A stretch of DNA of 11,359 bases from Cyanobacteria bacterium UBA11153 (GTDB lineage: Bacteria > Cyanobacteriota > Cyanobacteriia > Cyanobacteriales > Coleofasciculaceae), in NCBI GenBank assembly GCA_003511885.1, contig DOIX01000423.1, forward strand, positions 21,414 through 32,772. The letters are read 5' to 3'. Of this stretch, positions 1-8,141 are shown one piece after another (the stretch's first letter is position 1; each line of letters begins with the position of its first letter). Below the pieces are notes generated by a model that was not told the DNA's origin, did no database searches, and worked only from the letters and a program-made list of their open reading frames with translations. The position numbers and the translations under genes were made by a program.

Positions 1-133
1 GAGCAAGGATCGCAGTTTTCAAAATTGCCACAAATGATTTGGGATTGCTATATTGTTGGAGTAATTTGGTACCAGCACAAGCTTTAATGAAATTAAGTTA
101 TGATAAAAGTAAAGACATTACCTATTTAGCAAT
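1..133. other. Upstream flank of the Rpn remnant, no gene seen
   Basis: AT-rich sequence without a convincing coding frame, promoter or RNA. It may hold the leader of the Rpn remnant. The window begins here, so a gene ending just upstream cannot be excluded. Confidence 0.4.
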
Positions 134-463
134 ATGAGATTCATTAGCCCCAAAACCGACTTTGCATTCAAGAAAATCTTTGCCTCAGATTAAAGTCACG
201 ATATCCTAATTTCTTTCCTCAATGCCATCATCTACTCAGGGAATGAGGTAATCAAGAGTTTAGAAATCATCGACCCTTATAACCCGGCAAATACAGTGGA
301 TTTAAAGGATAGCTATCTAGATGTGAGGGCAGTATTAGCAGATGAAACTACCGTCATCATTGAGATGCAAGTCTGGAATGTAGAAGCTTTCCAGAAGCGG
401 ATAATTTATAACTTGCGCAAAACCTACGTCAATCAGTTAAAGTCAGGACAAGGATATTCCTAA
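134..463 (+). pseudogene. Rpn-family recombination-promoting nuclease/putative transposase, N-terminal remnant with internal stop
   Basis: The frame from the ATG reads MRFISPKTDFAFKKIFASD, then a TAA stop at 191-193, then continues with SHDILISFLNAII, LEIIDPYNP, DSYLDVRAVL, IIEMQVWNVEAFQKRI and YNLRKTYVNQLKSGQGYS before a second stop. This is the characteristic start of the cyanobacterial PD-(D/E)XK nuclease family transposases (Rpn type). The D in YLDVRA and the E-x-Q of IEMQ are the usual catalytic-core residues. Intact members are roughly 250-350 residues. Here only about 109 codons remain and no family sequence follows the second stop, so the gene is both interrupted and truncated. The stop replaces what is usually a Q or E codon in relatives (from memory), so a single CAA or GAA to TAA change would explain it. 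Family identity is clear; loss of function is very likely. Confidence 0.85.
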
Positions 464-487
464 ATGTTCAAACTAACTCCCTTGGAT

Positions 488-514
488 GGTGCGTTAGCTA
501 TCGCATAACGCACC
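488..514. repeat. Palindromic repeat, GGTGCGTTA / TAACGCACC hairpin
   Basis: A perfect 9-bp inverted repeat (488-496 with 506-514) encloses a 9-nt loop and is followed by CCTACA. This GGTGCGTTA...TAACGCACCCTACA form is a familiar dispersed palindrome in cyanobacterial intergenic DNA. It lies 24 nt after the second stop of the Rpn remnant. It could fold in RNA but has no T-tract, so I call it a repeat rather than a terminator. Confidence 0.6.
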
Positions 515-529
515 CTACATCTAGAAAAC

Positions 530-618
530 CGATTCAGTATTGCTAGAAACCGGGTTTCTCGTAAGTGCTGCCTGTGAAATTTGAGCGGTTTGCCAAAAGA
601 AACCCGGTTTCTGAATCG
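530..618. repeat. Nested inverted-repeat element with two AGAAACC(C/G)GGTTTCT palindromes
   Basis: Two 15-nt near-palindromes, AGAAACCGGGTTTCT at 545-559 and AGAAACCCGGTTTCT at 598-612, are exact reverse complements of each other. An outer pair, CGATTCAG at 530-537 and CTGAATCG at 611-618, extends the symmetry. The element can therefore fold either as two small hairpins or as one long stem of about 50 nt loop. This AAACCGGGTTTCT motif is a widespread dispersed repeat in Oscillatoria/Microcoleus-type genomes (recollection, not searched). It lies just downstream of the minus-strand toxin remnant and may be a MITE-like insertion. Confidence 0.6.
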
Positions 619-639
619 TAGTGGTGATGGCGAAATAGT

Positions 640-972
640 TTAGGTTTGCAAAATTTCAAATATCTTATCAATAACCTCATCAAACTTTTCAGAAGTCAGT
701 TGCCCCACTTTGTACAAAATAATTTGCTTATCAGTCGTGAATAACCGATTGGGTCTGATATTGCTTACTTGATTGAGACTACCTGTACTAAAGTCATCCA
801 TCTCAATCGCAATTGCATATTGATCTGTTACTGTCCGACTTGTAATCTAGCATAGAATAACATCATCTCCCGGCAAAACTGCTATCACCAATGCTGGACG
901 GCGTTTTGCTTGAGTCAAATCTGAAAATGGAAAGGGGACAACCACCACATCCCCTTTTACAAATCTTGCCAA
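640..972 (-). pseudogene. MazF/PemK-type endoribonuclease toxin, interrupted by an in-frame TAG
   Basis: The reading begins LARFVKGDVVVVPFPFSDLT, then AKRRPALVI, VLPGDDVILC, a TAG stop at 847-849, then ITSRTVTDQYAIAIEMDDF, GSLNQVSNIRPNRLFTTD, ending in KIFEILQT. The KGDVVxVPFPFSD start, the RRPALVI strand, the ITS segment and the S-x-IRPxRLFT segment are typical of MazF-like mRNA interferases, and about 110 codons is the normal length. An in-frame TGA just upstream forces initiation at the TTG at 970-972. That codon has an AGGAGG ribosome site (980-985) seven bases before it. The reading overlaps the end of the antitoxin by 16 nt, the classic arrangement for these pairs. The stop falls where relatives usually have Q (LCQITS), consistent with CAG to TAG. 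Toxin activity is probably lost unless the stop is suppressed or is a sequence error. Confidence 0.8.
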
Positions 973-1151
973 GCCTCATCCTCCTCTGGAGATAACCAAT
1001 CCTTTTGCAAAGAAGACTCACTCAGTAGGCTTACTTCAAGTGTCTCTTGCCGAGATTTCGCCTTGAGAAACTTCAGGAAGTCTCAAACTTCAGCTAATAA
1101 CCATTCTGAGGCTTGATCGAGTTCCTGGATAATCAGCTCTTTTAAAAGCAT
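957..1151 (-). pseudogene. Small antitoxin of the MazF-type pair, interrupted by an in-frame TGA
   Basis: The frame reads MLLKELIIQELDQASEWLL, AEV, a TGA stop at 1083-1085, then DFLKFLKAKSRQETLEV, ending SPEEDEAWQDL. Its size (64 codons), the helical E-V-x-D-F-L-x-F-L-K segment and the acidic C-terminus ending in EAWxDL match small antitoxins that precede MazF-type genes in cyanobacteria (DUF2281-like, from memory). The toxin start overlaps its last codons. The TGA lies in the middle of the conserved helix, so the reading is broken. A short upstream frame starting at 1200 (MVEIDPNVVVQF) runs into this one if a single base is removed near 1160, so the original start may have been further upstream with a frameshift. 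Identification rests mainly on context and size. Confidence 0.65.
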
Positions 1152-1232
1152 ATTGGCTACTTCAAAACTGGACAACAACATTTGGATCAATTTCTACCAT
1201 ACCATAATACCAAATCCACATCCTTTGCTCCA

Positions 1233-2273
1233 TTACAAATAAAGTTCCATTACCTCAGTAATCGCCAAACGCGACTTTACCCCTAAAGTCAGGGGCGAAA
1301 CATGTCCCCGATTAAAATGATCTGCCGCCGCACAACCAATCATCGCCGCATTATCTGTACAATATTTCAGAGGCGGAAATAATACTCGCAAATTATGACT
1401 CATTCCTGCTACTTCCATCTGTTTTCTCAATTCGCTATTGGCAGCTACCCCACCGCCAACGGCAATAGTATTCAATCCATAATCTAAGGCACAATTAATT
1501 GCCCGTTTCGTTAGCGATCGCGCTACGGTATCCTGGAAGCTAGCAGCAATATCTTTGACGGGCAACTCGCCACCCTCTTCTTCCAATTGGTTGACTAACC
1601 TTAATACGGCTGTTTTCAATCCACTAAAACTCGAATCGTAGGGATGATACCCGCCACTAGGCAGTGAAACTTTACCTTCTGGTAATTTAAAGGCTTTGGG
1701 ATTCCCTTCTTTGGCTAATTTATCAATTATCGGGCCGCCGGGATAACTTAATTTTAACAGCCGCGCCACTTTATCAAAGGCTTCTCCCGCTGCATCATCA
1801 CGAGTTGCGCCCAGCATCTCATATTTACCACAGTCTTTCACGTAAATCAAGCTAGTATGACCGCCAGAAACCAGCAAACATAAAAATGGTGGTTCTAAGT
1901 CTGGTTGACTGAGATAGGATGCGTAAATATGGCCTTCCAAATGATGAACGCCGAGAAAGGGTTTATGGTGAATAATTGCCAGAGTTTTGGCTGCGGTTAA
2001 GCCTACGAGTAGCGCACCAACTAAGCCGGGGGCACAGGTAGTGGCAATTGCGTCAATGTCACTCCAGTCTAATTTTGCCTCAGTCAGGGATTGCGCGATC
2101 GCATCGTTAATCGTTTCCACATGAGAGCGAGATGCCACTTCCGGTACAATACCGCCATATTGGCGATGGATGGCAATTTGGGATGATACTACATTACTCA
2201 CACAATTGCGATCGCAGACAATGGCGACAGAGGTTTCATCACAACTGGTTTCGATTGCTAAGATACAAGCCAT
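1233..2273 (-). CDS. tsaD: tRNA N6-adenosine threonylcarbamoyltransferase TsaD
   Basis: TsaD (formerly Gcp/YgjD) transfers the threonylcarbamoyl group from TsaC-made threonylcarbamoyl-AMP to A37 of tRNAs reading ANN codons, in a cytoplasmic complex with TsaB and TsaE. The 346-residue length is normal for bacterial TsaD. Visible motifs are the N-terminal ASKHA start [10 protein letters not shown] (5-14), the metal-binding pair H111 and H115 in HHLEGH, the LVSGGHT loop (134-140), [11 protein letters not shown] (163-173), [10 protein letters not shown] (214-223), the nucleotide-binding [11 protein letters not shown] (273-283) and TDNAAMIG (306-313), whose D307 completes the metal site. The ATG at 2271-2273 gives the canonical N-terminus, though no strong ribosome site precedes it. 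Three exact HIP1 octamers lie within the gene (1514, 2095, 2208). All catalytic residues are present. The neighbours suggest no functional link, so it is probably transcribed alone. Confidence 0.97.
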   Translation of the reverse strand: MACILAIETSCDETSVAIVCDRNCVSNVVSSQIAIHRQYGGIVPEVASRSHVETINDAIAQSLTEAKLDWSDIDAIATTCAPGLVGALLVGLTAAKTLAIIHHKPFLGVHHLEGHIYASYLSQPDLEPPFLCLLVSGGHTSLIYVKDCGKYEMLGATRDDAAGEAFDKVARLLKLSYPGGPIIDKLAKEGNPKAFKLPEGKVSLPSGGYHPYDSSFSGLKTAVLRLVNQLEEEGGELPVKDIAASFQDTVARSLTKRAINCALDYGLNTIAVGGGVAANSELRKQMEVAGMSHNLRVLFPPLKYCTDNAAMIGCAAADHFNRGHVSPLTLGVKSRLAITEVMELYL

Positions 2274-2488
2274 ATATGAGGAATGGGGACTAGGGAATGG
2301 AGAATGGAGTGGGGGCGTTAGCGCGGGGGCGATAAGTCATCGGTGAAACCCAAGGTTTTCTCTCCGAATCCTTTCCCCAGATGGGTTTGACAACACGCCC
2401 TAGACTTGCTACCCACTTTTACTATAGTAATTAATGGTAATTATCAGAACATATTCCTGACATTGATTTTTGTGCAGTTTCTCAAAAA

Positions 2489-2518
2489 GTGACAGAATTG
2501 TATGTTTAAAATTAAAAT
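2489..2518 (+). promoter_or_regulatory. Candidate sigma-70-type promoter for the kinase-phosphatase gene
   Basis: GTGACA (2489-2494; 5 of 6 matches to TTGACA) is followed after 18 nt by TAAAAT (2513-2518; 5 of 6 matches to TATAAT). Transcription would start near 2525 and give a leader of about 160 nt containing the C/G hairpin at 2577-2593. This is a pattern match only, in AT-rich DNA. Confidence 0.35.
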
Positions 2519-2575
2519 ATTGCCGTAAGGTCAATCCTGGTTTTTCTTACTCAGAGTGCCACTATATTAAAAGTT

Positions 2576-2606
2576 ACCCCCTTATTAAGGGGGGGGTAGG
2601 GGGGAT
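2576..2606. repeat. C/G-rich dispersed repeat hairpin in the kinase gene leader
   Basis: CCCCCTTA at 2577-2584 pairs with TAAGGGGG at 2586-2593. It is followed by further G-runs, TAGGGGGG and GATC, giving eight consecutive G at 2589-2596. Repeats of the form ACCCCCTTATTAAGGGGGGTAGGGGGGATC are common between cyanobacterial genes (recollection). If transcribed, it would form a very stable hairpin and a G-rich tract about 80-110 nt before the start codon, which could affect translation. Confidence 0.55.
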
Positions 2607-2668
2607 CTAACCGTCAATATTTGTAACCATCAACTTCTATTACTACCTCAACAATTAAATTGAAACTT

Positions 2669-2674
2669 GGAGAG
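2669..2674 (+). promoter_or_regulatory. Ribosome binding site that decides the kinase-phosphatase start
   Basis: GGAGAG lies 10 nt before the ATG at 2685. The longer reading from the TTG at 2667 would place this site inside the coding frame and leave no ribosome site before it, so the ATG is preferred. Confidence 0.7.
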
Positions 2675-2684
2675 AAAAAATATC

Positions 2685-5600
2685 ATGAAAATTCTTGACT
2701 ATCGCATTACCGAACAACTCTACTCTGGTTCCCGCACTCAGGTTTATCGAGGAATTTCTGAGTCAGATGAAAAACCTGTTGTTCTCAAGGTACTTAAATC
2801 TGACTATCCAACTTTTAATGAATTAGTTCAATTCCGCCATCAGTACGCTATTGCCAAAAATCTAGATTTACCGGGAGTTGTCAAGCATCTCAGTCTGGAA
2901 AAATATCGGAATGGTTTTGCCCTAGTAATGGAGGATTTTGGAGGAATTTCTCTAGCCGATTACTACCTCCATGGAGAAGCTATCAGTTTAACAGATCTCC
3001 CAGAATTTTTCGCCATTGCTATTCAAATTGTCACCACCCTCCAAGAACTTTATCATCACCGGATTATTCATAAAGACATTAAACCACAGAATATTCTGAT
3101 TAACCCCCAAACTAAACAAGTTAAACTAATTGATTTTAGTATTTCATCCCTATTGCCCAGAGAGGAACAAGAAATCCAAAATCCCAAAATCCTAGAAGGA
3201 ACCCTAGGTTATATATCTCCGGAACAAACTGGCAGGATGAATCGGGGGATTGATTATCGGACTGATTTTTACTCATTAGGAGTAACTTTCTACGAATTAC
3301 TAACCGGACAACTCCCTTTTCAATCTAACGATCCGATGGAGTTAGTTCACTGTCACATTGCTCGCCAAGCAATTCCTCCGATTGAAATCAATTTAACGAT
3401 ACCGCTCATATTAAATGACATCCTACTCAAACTGATGTCAAAAACTGCTGAAGATCGCTATCAAACAGCTTTTGGACTCAAACATGACTTAGAAAAATGT
3501 TTAGAACAATTAGGAAATAACGGTAGTATTAATTCCTTTGATTTAGGGAAAAGAGATATCTCAGAAAGATTTATCATTCCGGAAAAACTTTACGGAAGAG
3601 AAACCGAAGTAGCTACCTTATTAACCGCCTTCGAGCGGATTAGTTATGGCACTAGTGAAATGGTGCTAGTAGCTGGTTTTTCTGGAATTGGCAAAACCGC
3701 CGTTGTCAATGAAGTTCACAAACCGATTGTCCGCCAACGTGGTTACTTTATCAAAGGTAAATTTGACCAATTTCAGCGCGATATTCCCTTTTCAGCTTGG
3801 GTGCAAGCTTGTCAAAATTTAATCCGACAAATCCTGACTGAAAGTAGCGATATGATTCAGGAATGGCGCAGGGAAATTTTATCAGCTTTGGGAGAAAATA
3901 GCCAAGTAATTATTGATGTTATCCCTGAGTTAGAACTTGTAATTGGCAAGCAGCCACCCGTTCCCGAATTAGAGGGAAGTTCAGCCCAAAATCGCTTCAA
4001 TTTACTATTTGAAAAATTTATCTGGGTATTTGCAACAGTTAACCATCCCTTGGTAATTTTTCTTGATGATTTGCAGTGGGCAGATTCAGCTTCTCTCAAA
4101 TTAATGCAGTTGCTCCTCAGCGATATAGATACTCGCTATCTACTCCTCCTAGCAGCCTATCGAGATAATGAAGTTTTTCCAGGACATCCCTTACTCCTGA
4201 CATTAGAAGAGATTCGCAAAGCTTCCGCAAAAGTCAATCAAATTACCCTAGCCCCCCTGGATCTCCCCAACTTGAACAGATTGATTGCTGATACTCTATC
4301 CTGTCCTCCGGAAAGTGCTAATCCACTGACAGAAACGATCTTTCAAAAAACTAAAGGTAATCCATTTTTTAGCAATCAATTTCTCAAGTTTCTCTATGAA
4401 GATGGCCTAATTATCTTTGATTTTAATCTGGGCTATTGGCAGTGCGACATTGCCAAAATTAGAGAATTATCAATTAGCGATGATGTAGTTGAATTTATGT
4501 CCAATCAATTACAAAAGTTACCCGAAAACACTCAAAATGTATTGAAACTAGCAGCTTGTATTGGCAATCAATTCGATCTAGATACACTCGCTATCGTCTC
4601 TGAAAAATCCTTATCCTCAACGGCTGCTGACTTATGGAGAGGCTTACAAGAAGGGCTAATTGTCCCCATCAGCGATCTTTACACATTGTATCAGGACTCA
4701 GAGGAATTTGCAATTAACGATTCCCTGTCATCGCTCGCTAATCATCAATCCATAGTACCCTATAAATTTCTTCACGATCGCGTTCAGCAAGCTGCCTATT
4801 TTCTGATTCCAGAAGATCGGAAAAAATCTACACATTTACAAATTGGCAGACTGCTATTAAATAATACTCCTTTCACGGAAAGAGGAGAGCGGATTTTTGA
4901 TATTGTCAATCAATTAAATATCGGGATAGAATTAATCGATAGTCAAACAGAAAGAGATGAACTAGCACAGTTAAATCTAATTGCTGGCAGAAAAGCTCAA
5001 TCTTCGACTGCATATAGTGCGGCGCAAAAATATTTAACGACAGCCATGGATCTTCTCAATCCCAATTCATGGGAAACTCAGTATAATCTCACCCTAGCAA
5101 TTTATGAATCAGGAGTGGAAACAGCGTACCTGAGTACCGACTTTGAGTTAATGGGAAAATGGGCAAATATTGTCCTGCAAAAAGCCAAAAATATCCTTGA
5201 CAAAATCAAAATTTACGAAGTAAAAATCCACACCTGCATGGCACAGGGCAAACAATTATCAGCAGTAAAAATTGGCTTGCAAGTCCTAAATTTACTCGGT
5301 GTAGTGCTACCAGAATCGCCCACATCTTTGGATATTCAGCGGGGAATGGAGGAAACCTCTACTGCTTTAAAGGGGAAGAAGATAGAGGAGTTAATTAATC
5401 TACCTGCAATGAAGGATCCTACCAAGTTAGCAGCGATGCGGATGCTATCGAGTATGTTTTCTCCTATTTATATTGCTGCCCCTAGCTTATTACCCTTAAT
5501 TCCGTGCCAACAGGTGAATTTATCAATTAACTATGGTAATGCCTCTTTCTCCGCCTTTGGTTATGCCAATTACGCTGCCATTTTAAATGCAGTAGTTCAA

Positions 5601-8054
5601 GACGTTGAAGTCGCTTATCAATTTGGTAAATTAGCTTTAAATTTGGTAGAAAAACTGAATGCCAAAGAACTTAAAACGAAAACTTTTGTCCAGGTAGCAG
5701 TATTCACACTCCATTGGAAAACTCACATTAGAGAAACATTTCCAATTTTTCAACAAGCATATCAAACTGGATTAGAAATTGGAGATTTAGAATTTACTAG
5801 CTATGCAGCAATGAATAAATGTGAATATTTATATTTCAGCGGCGAGCAACTAACAGAAGTAGAAAAAGAGATGACTACCTACGGTCATGCCCTAGCTCAA
5901 ATTAAGCAACAAGCAGTCTTGAGTTACACTCAAATATTTCATCAAGCTGTCATTAACTTACTCTTCAGTACAGAAGATCCCAGCCGTTTGTTGGGTAAGG
6001 CATACAATGAAGAGAATATGCTACCCCTGGATCAAACTGCTAATGATAGACTGGGACTTCACTACTTTTATTGCCACAAATTAATTCTCTGTTATCTGTT
6101 TGATGATTATCCGCAAGCCTTGGAAAATGCAGCTAAAGCTGAACTATATTTAGACGGTGCCACGGGATTATTTAATATACCTGTATTTCATTTTTATGAT
6201 TCTCTGACAAGACTAGCCATATATCCAAATGTCTCTCAAAGTGAGGCAGATACCCTGCTCCAAAAAGTGACAAGTAACCAAGAAAAGATGCAAAAATGGG
6301 CAGATAATGCCCCGATGAATCATTTGCATAAATTTGACCTTGTGGAAGGCGAAAAGCATCGGGTTTTAGGCAATTTTATCGAAGCCATAAACTCTTACGA
6401 TCGCGCGATTGCGGGAGCCAGAGACAACGAGTATACTAACGAGGAAGCACTCGCTAACGAAATCGCTGCCAAATTTTACCTTGCTTGGGGCAAAGAGAAA
6501 ATTGCCCAAGTCTACCTAACTGATGCCTACTACGCCTATTCCCACTGGGGTGCAAAAGCCAAAGTTGAAGACTTAGAAAAACGCTATCCCCAACTACTTG
6601 CCTCCATTCTTACCGAAAAAATCAACATCATCCCTGGCAAAACCATTGCCCAGACAATGACTGCCACCATGACTTCCACTGGTACAGAAATGTACGATTC
6701 ACTAGACTTAGCAACAGTTATTAAAGCTTCTCAAGCCCTATCAGGAGAAATTAATCTCTCTCAATTACTCTCAACTTTGATGAATATTGTCCGGGAACAT
6801 GCGGGCGCTTCCCAGGCAGTTTTTATTTTAGAAATAGATGGTGAATTGGAAATTTACGCTCAAGGCTTAGGAAAAGAATCAAATCGGGAAATTGTCCCAA
6901 TTTCTCGAAGTAATACCGTGCCAGTTTCGGCAATCAACTATGTTTGGCATACCTCAGAAACCTTAGTAATTAATAATATGAGTGATGACGCGACATTTGC
7001 GGCAGATCCCTACATTATTCAACACCAACCGAAATCAGTCATCTGTCTGCCCATTCAACACCAAGGGAAAACAATTGGTATTCTTTACCTAGAAAACCAT
7101 CTGACAACAGGTGCATTTACTAGAGACAGGTTGGAACTCTTAAATATCCTATCTTCCCAAGCTGCTATCTCCATTGAAAACGCTCGACTCTATCAAACTC
7201 TAGAAGACAAAGTTAAACAACGTACAGCCCAACTAGCTCGAGCTAATGAGCAAATTTCTGACCTCAATAAAAGACTCAAATCTGAAAATATTCGCCTGAG
7301 TGCTGAACTGGATCTCCTCAAACAAATGCAGCAATTAATTTTGCCCAAGGAAGATGAATTATCAGAAATTCAAAAATTAGATATTGCCGGATTTATGGAG
7401 CCTGCAAATGAAGTAGGTGGAGATTACTACGATGTTCTGGATATGGATGGCATTGTCACTATTGCCATCGGTGATGTCACGGGGCATGGACTCGAAAGCG
7501 GAATTTTGATGGTAATGACTCAAACAGCAGTCCGGACTCTTCAGGAAATTAAAGAAGGAGATCCAGTGCGCTTTTTAGATACTCTCAATCGCACTATTTA
7601 TAAAAACGTCCAGCGGATGAACTCTGACAAAAACTTGACACTAGCTCTCCTCAACTATGCTGATGGTATCATCAGTATCAGCGGTCAACATGAAGAAATT
7701 ATTGTCGTGAGAAAAGGTGGTAAAATAGAGCGGATTGAAACTCTAGATTTGGGATTTCCCATTGGGTTAGATGCCGAAATTGCTGATTTTATTAGCCAGA
7801 CAACTGTCGAATTAGCACCAGGGGATGGAGTCGTCTTGTACACAGATGGCATTCCGGAAGCCGAAAACATCGAGAAAAAATTCTACGGGATGGAAAGACT
7901 CTGTGGAGTGGTTTCCGAAAATTGGCATTTGAGTGCGATAGAAATTAAAGAAGCCGCGATTGCTAACCTCCGGGAATTTATTGGAGAAAACAAGGTGTTT
8001 GATGATATTACTTTGGTGGTGATGAAACTCAAGGATGAGGAGTTGGCGATCTAA
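2685..8054 (+). CDS. Ser/Thr kinase - AAA_16 ATPase - helical repeat - GAF - PP2C (SpoIIE-type) phosphatase
   Basis: This is a 1789-residue cytoplasmic signalling protein with no membrane segment. Residues 7-272 are a Ser/Thr kinase domain with K35, the catalytic loop HKDIKPQN (129-136) and EGTLGYISPEQTGR (171-184). DFG is replaced by DFS (150-152) and the Gly-rich loop is poor. Residues 300-560 are an AAA_16/AAA ATPase with Walker A GFSGIGKT (331-338) and Walker B LVIFLDD (456-462) plus LQWAD. Residues 760-1300 are TPR-like helices. GAF spans 1340-1500 and a coiled coil 1500-1553. A PP2C/SpoIIE phosphatase spans 1555-1783, with metal-site residues D1580 (VGGDYYD), D1597 (GDVTGHG), D1721 (YTDG) and D1774 (FDDITL). 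The first part matches the cyanobacterial HstK-like kinases, which usually end in a histidine kinase. Here a phosphatase takes that place. The following STAS gene is the probable phosphatase substrate. Domain calls are firm; the signal sensed is unknown. Confidence 0.93.
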   Translation: MKILDYRITEQLYSGSRTQVYRGISESDEKPVVLKVLKSDYPTFNELVQFRHQYAIAKNLDLPGVVKHLSLEKYRNGFALVMEDFGGISLADYYLHGEAISLTDLPEFFAIAIQIVTTLQELYHHRIIHKDIKPQNILINPQTKQVKLIDFSISSLLPREEQEIQNPKILEGTLGYISPEQTGRMNRGIDYRTDFYSLGVTFYELLTGQLPFQSNDPMELVHCHIARQAIPPIEINLTIPLILNDILLKLMSKTAEDRYQTAFGLKHDLEKCLEQLGNNGSINSFDLGKRDISERFIIPEKLYGRETEVATLLTAFERISYGTSEMVLVAGFSGIGKTAVVNEVHKPIVRQRGYFIKGKFDQFQRDIPFSAWVQACQNLIRQILTESSDMIQEWRREILSALGENSQVIIDVIPELELVIGKQPPVPELEGSSAQNRFNLLFEKFIWVFATVNHPLVIFLDDLQWADSASLKLMQLLLSDIDTRYLLLLAAYRDNEVFPGHPLLLTLEEIRKASAKVNQITLAPLDLPNLNRLIADTLSCPPESANPLTETIFQKTKGNPFFSNQFLKFLYEDGLIIFDFNLGYWQCDIAKIRELSISDDVVEFMSNQLQKLPENTQNVLKLAACIGNQFDLDTLAIVSEKSLSSTAADLWRGLQEGLIVPISDLYTLYQDSEEFAINDSLSSLANHQSIVPYKFLHDRVQQAAYFLIPEDRKKSTHLQIGRLLLNNTPFTERGERIFDIVNQLNIGIELIDSQTERDELAQLNLIAGRKAQSSTAYSAAQKYLTTAMDLLNPNSWETQYNLTLAIYESGVETAYLSTDFELMGKWANIVLQKAKNILDKIKIYEVKIHTCMAQGKQLSAVKIGLQVLNLLGVVLPESPTSLDIQRGMEETSTALKGKKIEELINLPAMKDPTKLAAMRMLSSMFSPIYIAAPSLLPLIPCQQVNLSINYGNASFSAFGYANYAAILNAVVQDVEVAYQFGKLALNLVEKLNAKELKTKTFVQVAVFTLHWKTHIRETFPIFQQAYQTGLEIGDLEFTSYAAMNKCEYLYFSGEQLTEVEKEMTTYGHALAQIKQQAVLSYTQIFHQAVINLLFSTEDPSRLLGKAYNEENMLPLDQTANDRLGLHYFYCHKLILCYLFDDYPQALENAAKAELYLDGATGLFNIPVFHFYDSLTRLAIYPNVSQSEADTLLQKVTSNQEKMQKWADNAPMNHLHKFDLVEGEKHRVLGNFIEAINSYDRAIAGARDNEYTNEEALANEIAAKFYLAWGKEKIAQVYLTDAYYAYSHWGAKAKVEDLEKRYPQLLASILTEKINIIPGKTIAQTMTATMTSTGTEMYDSLDLATVIKASQALSGEINLSQLLSTLMNIVREHAGASQAVFILEIDGELEIYAQGLGKESNREIVPISRSNTVPVSAINYVWHTSETLVINNMSDDATFAADPYIIQHQPKSVICLPIQHQGKTIGILYLENHLTTGAFTRDRLELLNILSSQAAISIENARLYQTLEDKVKQRTAQLARANEQISDLNKRLKSENIRLSAELDLLKQMQQLILPKEDELSEIQKLDIAGFMEPANEVGGDYYDVLDMDGIVTIAIGDVTGHGLESGILMVMTQTAVRTLQEIKEGDPVRFLDTLNRTIYKNVQRMNSDKNLTLALLNYADGIISISGQHEEIIVVRKGGKIERIETLDLGFPIGLDAEIADFISQTTVELAPGDGVVLYTDGIPEAENIEKKFYGMERLCGVVSENWHLSAIEIKEAAIANLREFIGENKVFDDITLVVMKLKDEELAI

Positions 8055-8083
8055 TTAACTGCGATCCCTACAAAATGTATAAT
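8055..8083 (+). promoter_or_regulatory. Candidate internal promoter for the GHKL-STAS pair
   Basis: TTAACT (8055-8060; 4 of 6 matches to TTGACA) is followed after 17 nt by a perfect TATAAT (8078-8083). It begins directly after the stop codon of the kinase-phosphatase gene, and transcription would start near 8090, about 50 nt before the next ATG. The two small regulators could therefore be made independently of the large sensor, as well as by read-through. No terminator hairpin is visible in this gap. Confidence 0.5.
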
Positions 8084-8141
8084 AATCTATAAGGATAATG
8101 GTGAAGTGGCAAAAATGTATTGACTTAGAAAAGGAAAACAG

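Larger units (their letters stand above)
2274..2684. other. Divergent intergenic region between tsaD and the kinase-phosphatase gene
   Basis: This 411-bp stretch separates two divergently transcribed genes and must hold both promoters. Near tsaD it is G-rich on the plus strand with short repeats (GAATGG, and GGGGGCG twice around 2313-2331). An ACTATAGT palindrome at 2421-2428 could supply a -10 box on either strand. A better plus-strand promoter candidate and a G-rich repeat hairpin are listed separately. No coding frame or RNA gene is recognisable. Confidence 0.6.

Noticed and set aside
2387..2415. TTGACA box at 2387-2392 as the -35 of a plus-strand promoter
   Set aside because: The -35 box is perfect, but the sequence 17 nt on (TACCCA) is a poor -10; the pair at 2489-2518 fits better.
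2667..2684. TTG start giving six extra residues (MERKNI) to the kinase-phosphatase
   Set aside because: The GGAGAG ribosome site would be inside the frame; the ATG at 2685 has correct spacing and the expected MKILxY N-terminus.
3857..4099. 80-codon minus-strand frame inside the kinase-phosphatase gene
   Set aside because: Shadow of a strongly supported coding region (ATPase domain); no motif and no ribosome site.
7685..7870. 61-codon minus-strand frame inside the PP2C domain
   Set aside because: Opposite the conserved phosphatase motifs; no independent support.
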